From Asterochloris sp. CNOR1 (taxonomy: Eukaryota > Chlorophyta > Trebouxiophyceae > Trebouxiales > Trebouxiaceae), in contig OZ017756.1 in assembly GCA_963969365.1 (NCBI GenBank), positions 2,542,001-2,606,000 of the forward strand: a stretch of DNA of 64,000 nucleotides, read 5' to 3'. Positions within the stretch are counted from its first letter, which is position 1, and each line of letters begins with the position of its first letter. Below the pieces are notes generated by a model. It had not been told where the DNA came from and did not search any database. It saw nothing but the letters and a program-made list of their open reading frames with translations. A program made the position numbers and the translations under genes. Shown piece after piece: positions 59,195 to 64,000 of the stretch.

Positions 59195-60883
59195 TTGGCT
59201 GCTGGAGCAGCAGCATTTCCTGCTGTGCTGCCCCTGAGCTGCGCTGGTGCACCCCAGCAGCTGACCTTCATTGATATCATGCATGGTCATGAAGGCCAGC
59301 TTGCACCTCTTTAACCTGGACGTGACTTGTAAGCAGGTATCCATCAGTTGACTAACGCTTAGGCCTAAGGTTTGGGTCCATAGGGCAGCCAGGCTTGACA
59401 AGAGGACCAAAGGGGAATTGACTCTAGCATTATGCCAGGAGCCCTTGGGAGCATCTATCAGGTGGACCAGTTGGCTTGCTATATCTGCAATTCCTGCTTC
59501 CTCCTTTGTCTTCAGTATTTCTGCTTGTGCTGTTCACATGGAGAGTCGTTGCACTCTGCAGATCTGAGTGGGGATGAGCTGGCCCTCAAGGTGTCCTCAT
59601 GGTGTCAGCCAGGGATGTGGCACACCCCTGCACTGTGGGCACGCACTTCAGATGCTGCATGGCGCTGAGGAGCCCCTCACCTTGCACCTGAATCTGCTGA
59701 ATCACGCCAGACACTTTCAGGTGTAGCCGGCACAACCACTGCGTCCTGTTGCCAATTGATGATGCTGGCCCCAGCATCAGCAGCATCCACCAAATACTCA
59801 TCTGCACCCTCTCTGGTCGCTTCTCTGGCGCAACTATGCATGCCCTAGGGTGACCCTGGCAGTCTTGAGTATCTGCGGAGCTACATGTCACCATTGACAT
59901 GTCTGTCAGGCTGCTGCAGTACCTGCTCCAATCAGCGCAAGAGCAGGAGCATTGCTCTTGACAGGCCTTAAGTCGGCAATGAGGTGAGCCAATGTCCAAG
60001 AGCAGCATGAGTCTCTACTGTTCTGCTGCCATGAGACGCCTAGTGAGCACCTCTGAGGCTCAGCAAGCGCTGACAGCTGGAGGACATTTCGCAAGCAAAG
60101 GCTGCTAGGTGTTGGCCCGCTACCTGTAGAAGCAGTCCAGCGGCGTTGACTGCAATGTTGCCAGGCAGGCCATCAGACAAACTGGAAGCATGCGCCGAGG
60201 CCTCATGAGGGGGCCAGGCTGCTCATGGCGGCTATGCAGTCACTGGTGTCTTGTCACTGGATTGGCTGCCCAATATAGAGGCCGTGCCAGATGAATGGTG
60301 TTTGCATGCCCAAGCTGTCATGGGCAGCAGTGATTGCAGTTGCCAGGGCAGCCATCAGATTTGCTGGGCTCATGGGTTTCGGAGAATTCGTCACAAGAAG
60401 ACAGCGCTGGCGCATAGCAGGCTACATGCACGCTGTACTGAACGAAAGCTGGGCTCTGTGGGCAGATTCCATTTGCTTACTTGGGCAGAACTGCATGGAG
60501 CAGCAGGAAAGCACTCCACGGCCGATGCACTAGCTGATTGCATTCAAAGCGGACATGGCATCTCATGTCAGGGCCGGTGGGCAGATGCTTGGTCTACCTC
60601 AGCGAATCCCCCAAGCCAGCAGGAGACCCCAACACTCAGGCGGATGCCCTTTGAACCTGCACATCAATCAGCGCAGGGGTGGCCCAAGCAGGCAGAGCAG
60701 GCAACTTTGCTGTTGCGTAGCTTCATGAGCAGCTCATCTGCAAAACTCCTCTCACATGACAGGCGATGTGGCCAAGCAATGTGATGCACACCCGCCAATG
60801 CCCCTGCTGTGTGCAGGCAGGCCAGATGCACCATCGTATCAAGCTCTGCGGGAGGCTCATCCTCATTTTGCTCAACACACTCC
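59195..60883. other. Intergenic, UBA2 3' end to coiled-coil gene
   Basis: Contains the UBA2 3' UTR with its TGTAA motif. Open frames at 60251-60784 and 60291-60533 show no domain or splice support. I see no other gene. Confidence 0.45.
59328..59332 (+). terminator. TGTAA polyadenylation motif of UBA2
   Basis: TGTAA stands 134 bases after the UBA2 stop codon. Confidence 0.55.
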
Positions 60884-63800
60884 ATGGACAACGGCAACGG
60901 AAAGCCCCCTGAGGTCAGCACCTGCTCCACCTGGCCACACATTCCATGTGCACACACATTCCATGCAGGCTGGAGCAGAGTAGCTGACCCTTGTGGTGCC
61001 ATGGCACGTGTCCCTGCATCACGGCACCTGCTGCTTCGCATCCCCATCAGGCCACTCCTCGTGGCGCAGGAGAACCCCAGATGCACCCCGAAGGACCTCT
61101 GCTGCACCTCAACAGCCCTGCATTGCTGTGCAAGGGATGGGAGGGGCCCCAGTAGCTGTCCCAAGCGTGTGGACTGGCAGCAGGATCGCTGTGCTCAGCT
61201 CAGAAACCCACCGCGGCCTTCCACTGATCTCACTGCCCTCCCCTGTGTTTCCAGGGGGCCCACCCCTGCAGCTGCCCATAAGCACCTGGACACGCCGCGT
61301 CTGGCAGTGTGGCGCGCACAATGCCTGCTCACAGCTCAGACAGCTTTCACTACCGCCAGTGCCCTTCCCCTGCATCGGGGGACCTACCCCTGCAGCTGCC
61401 CAAGCGCTGGGAAACACCACATCTGGCAGTGTAGCTCGCATGATGCCCGCTCACAGCTCAGACGGCTGTTCACTGACGTCAGGCACTGTCCACCCCTGCA
61501 GCTGCCCAAGCACCTGGGCACCCCACATCTGGCAGTGTGGCGCACACGATGCCTGCTCAGACCTCAGGCAGCTTTGCACTGACATGGGTGTCCTTTCCTG
61601 TGCAGGGCGGCCTACCCCTGCAGCTGCCCAAGCACCTGGACACGCCTGAGGAGCTGGAGCCCCTGAAGGAGGCACTGCACCGTGCACATCGTCGGGTTCA
61701 GTCCTCGGCGCAGATCAGGGAGGACCTTGAAGGGGAGGTCAGTCGCCACCACCTGCATGCATGTCGGCATGGAGACTTGTGCCGCTGCCTGCACACCCTG
61801 CGGCGCTGCATTCTTGGGGCCTGGTATCACAGAGGCGCCAACAGGGAAGTAAGTAATGTGCAGGTGTGCCACAGCCTGTCTCTACAAACGAGGCGTTTGG
61901 GAAACGCTATGAACAGCGTCAAAGCCTCCAGAGACGACATTTGCACAGGGAGCCCACACTGCCTCCGCCGCCTTGCCACATGCACCACTGTAATGGCGTT
62001 TCGTGTAACTGCCTCCTTCAGCAGCAGCAGGAGCCTGTGGGGGCTGCTGCCACCCTAATGGTCATCTTGCCCCAGAGGCGCAGCCTGGCACCGGTGCTAC
62101 CCCTGCGGTGTCTGCTTGACCCACTGCTGCCTCCCCCTGCAGGCCCAGAAGGTGGCTCAGCTGGCCATCAACGCCCGCGAAGCTCATGTGAAGGCCCGGG
62201 CCCGAGTAGACCAGGCGGTCGCTGACATGGAGTCCGCTGAGATTGTGAAGCAGAAGCTGCTCAAGGACCTCCAGGAGCTGCGGGGACAGCAGGAGAAGCT
62301 GCTGCTGGAGGAGGCCAAGGTGCTGACCTGAGGAGATGTGTGGTGGGATGCTGGCCAGCACCTCAGCCTTGCAAAGCTGGGCAAACCGCTACCTGAATGA
62401 ATGAGGCAGCTTGCTGTTGGTGCAGCAGATGTATGTGTCTGTTGCTCTCAACTGCAGCCTTGTGGACATGATGGCTGCTGCCTACCAAATGGTGCTGCAG
62501 TCTGCTGGCGGTGTACGTGTGCACGTACACCTTCCACTCCCTTGCGCTACATTGCACCGCACGGAAGACGCTGTTAGGCTTGGCCATGATGCAGGTTTAG
62601 GCTGACAGCAAGATTTGAGGCGAAAGGGAGCAGGAGACAGGCCTTGCACAGGATGTGGTAGGCTCCGGACCTGGACAGCCATGCTGCACTGCAGGTGGAC
62701 GCCAGCAGCAAGAGGAGGCATTCATACAGGCCCCAGCTGAGATGCTGTACCTGCAGGACCTGGCTGTAGGCAGAGGTACAGGCCTCTACAGAGGAACTAC
62801 CTGAGACGCTGGACCTGAAAGGCCTGGCTGCGCTACAGGTGGAGGCCAGCAGCAGGGAGAAGGCATCTGCACAGGACTTGGCTCAGACTGTGGACCTGGC
62901 GGCCTCTGAGGGGGAGGACCTGGCTGCCATGCTGGCCAAGAAGGAGCAGGACCTGCAGAGGGTCATAGCAACCCTACAGGAGCTGAGCGTGAAGGTCAGC
63001 TTGGGGTCGCCATCTGCAGCAAGAGTGGCAGCATCAGGGCCACCTGCAGGCTATGACACTGCACAGAAACATTATACGTGCTGCATGCTCATGGCTTGTC
63101 TGCCCACCCTGAGCCTGTTTGCGCTGCGCCGTCCTGCGTGTGTTGTTTGCACCCCGCCTGTACTGCTGCTGGCAGTCTAAGCTGTCTGCTCCCAGCAAAC
63201 AATTTGTCTCCTCGTATTTCCTGCAGTGCGAGGCGCTGGAGGAGCGCGCCCAGGCCGCTGACAACTCGGCCGCTTCAGCAGAGGAGGTGGCATCGGCAGC
63301 CATGCGCTCGGCTGAGAGCGCTGTGCGTGAAGAGATGGAGGTGAGGCCTTGCTATGAAGGGAGCTGCTGGAGCAGTGCAGTAGTGGGGGGCCACCTGGAG
63401 AGCAGCTTGTTTTTATGCCTGATGGAAGCCATGCAGCCTCAAGTGTGCCGCAGGACGGTCATGGAGCTGCCTTGCACTCGACTGAGATCGCTGTTGGCAG
63501 GCATTGGTGCAGGACCTTGCCATGAAGGGAGATGCTGAAGCAGTGCAGCCTCTGCCATGGGTTGAGTGAAGCAGTGTGTCTTCTCGGGGCATCCTGCTGC
63601 TTCTAGTCAGGTGAAGCATGCCTGCTGTGGCAGTTTCCTGATCTGCTGACAGCATGCTTTATAGCATCTTGAGAGTCTGCAAGGTGGAATGTTGCTATCC
63701 TCACCAGCTTGGTTCAGCCCAGCCATCAGCGCAGGATCTGCTGGCCGTCTGTCCATGCTGGTAGCCTAGGAGGTGCAGGGGTTGTACCCACTCAGGAGGA

Positions 63801-64000
63801 AAACACCTGTCCCGCAGGCCTCTGCATGGCCAAGGAGAGCGGCCTCAGCTTGACAAAAGGTTCGGCTGTGCAATGTCACACATAAGCCCCAGCAGTCCTC
63901 TGCCAAGGCTATCGAACGGCAGTCGGGTCCACCGTGACAAAGTCCAGGCCACTGCACAACGTCAATCAACAGGCTCCTCCTGACCCCTGTGCAGGCCTCT
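60884..64000 (+). CDS. Coiled-coil protein, 3' part outside window
   Basis: I do not recognise the family. Exons supported by phase: 61606-61737, 62143-62319, 62839-62994 and 63227-63340, all phase 0; 63995 is a likely acceptor of a further exon cut by the window end. The encoded stretches (LEPLKEALHRAHRRVQSSAQ, KLLKDLQELRGQQEKLLLEE, KKEQDLQRVIATLQELSVK, ERAQAADNSAASAEEVASAA) are Ala/Glu/Lys/Leu-rich heptads, a long coiled coil. A possible first exon is 60884-60913 (MDNGNGKPPE); it ends in GAG/GTCAGC, the same unusual GTCAG(C/T) donor that exons at 61737 and 62994 use. That start is tentative. The role may be structural (filament, vesicle tether or cytoskeleton), but this is only what coiled coils often do. 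Confidence 0.6.
61255..61605. repeat. Three echoes of the first large coiled-coil exon
   Basis: The exon start CCCCTGCAGCTGCCCAAGCA (61615) has copies at 61263, 61387 and 61493 (spacings 124, 106, 122). Each continues with CACCTGG/CGCTGGGA, ACACC or GCACC, and then a shared intron block TCTGGCAGTGT(G/A)GC, GCCTGCTCA and CAGCT(C)CAG. This makes long but spurious open frames across 60809-61649. Confidence 0.92.
62690..62838. repeat. Echo of the coiled-coil exon at 62839
   Basis: CAG/GTGGACGCCAGCAGCAAGAG at 62692 mirrors CAG/GTGGAGGCCAGCAGCAGGGA at 62836, and GAGGCATTCATACAGGCC mirrors GAAGGCATCTGCACAGGAC. The spacing is about 144 bases. The copy is frame-broken. Confidence 0.85.

Noticed and set aside
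60251-60784. 177-codon plus-strand open frame
   Set aside because: No domain, no splice support, composition like the surrounding spacer.
60809-61649. Overlapping 257- and 218-codon frames read as a repeat protein
   Set aside because: The repeats include intron sequence and acceptor copies of the exon at 61606, so an intron array is the better explanation.
1-64000. Introner-type or transposon-derived introns
   Set aside because: Intron sequences of different genes do not resemble each other and lack shared ends; the repeats match only their own flanking exon or intron.
1-64000. CRISPR array, tRNA, rRNA or complete transposase
   Set aside because: I found none on reading; the regular repeats are tandem without unique spacers and coincide with exon edges or ankyrin units.

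Overview
The window is nuclear DNA from an intron-rich eukaryote, most likely a green alga (Chlorophyta, perhaps a trebouxiophyte). The evidence is: many short exons (about 50-560 bases) joined by GT-AG and some GC-AG introns with CTGCAG-type acceptors; an m-type thioredoxin and an asparaginyl-tRNA synthetase that both carry N-terminal targeting-type extensions; and TGTAA motifs 110-170 bases after four of the stop codons, the polyadenylation signal typical of chlorophytes. The species call is inference. There are no prokaryotic operons, no CRISPR array, and no complete transposon that I could recognise.

Layout: (1) <1-4207, minus, LAZ1/TMEM184-type membrane protein, running off the left edge; (2) 5140-9490, plus, Obg-like ATPase OLA1; (3) about 10092-14142, plus, alpha/beta hydrolase; (4) 14715-17071, plus, ankyrin-repeat sequence in two blocks, both with frame breaks; (5) about 19103-28756, plus, coiled-coil protein fused to a protein kinase domain; (6) 29479-31589, minus, unrecognised membrane protein; (7) 32133-33613, plus, small unrecognised protein; (8) 33862-39658, minus, asparaginyl-tRNA synthetase; (9) 40722-42453, plus, thioredoxin m; (10) 42640-43719, minus, EMC8/9; (11) 43760-44355, a decayed copy of the 5' end of UBA2; (12) 45150-49899, plus, RING-finger protein; (13) 50440-59194, plus, SUMO-activating enzyme subunit UBA2/SAE2; (14) about 60884->64000, plus, coiled-coil protein running off the right edge. 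Splice junctions were assigned by hand. In each complete gene model the summed exon lengths are divisible by three and the phases agree at every junction.

The genes are unrelated housekeeping functions (translation, SUMO and ubiquitin pathways, ER membrane insertion, plastid redox), as expected for a nuclear chromosome. Three neighbouring pairs are divergent (LAZ1-like/OLA1, NARS/thioredoxin, EMC8/RING) and three are convergent.

The most striking property is not a gene. In nearly every gene the introns contain one to five decayed, same-strand tandem copies of the adjoining exon edge together with its splice site. I call these exon echoes. Upstream echoes carry the acceptor plus the start of the exon; downstream echoes carry the end of the exon plus the donor. 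Spacing is usually about 75-160 bases. UBA2 has them around most of its exons. Local tandem duplication across splice junctions therefore looks like a main source of intron growth here, and it leaves arrays of decoy splice sites and exons. Other points of note are four GC-AG introns, a 4-base insertion that breaks an otherwise exact 81-base ankyrin repeat, and a promoter-plus-exon copy of UBA2 lying against the EMC8 start.
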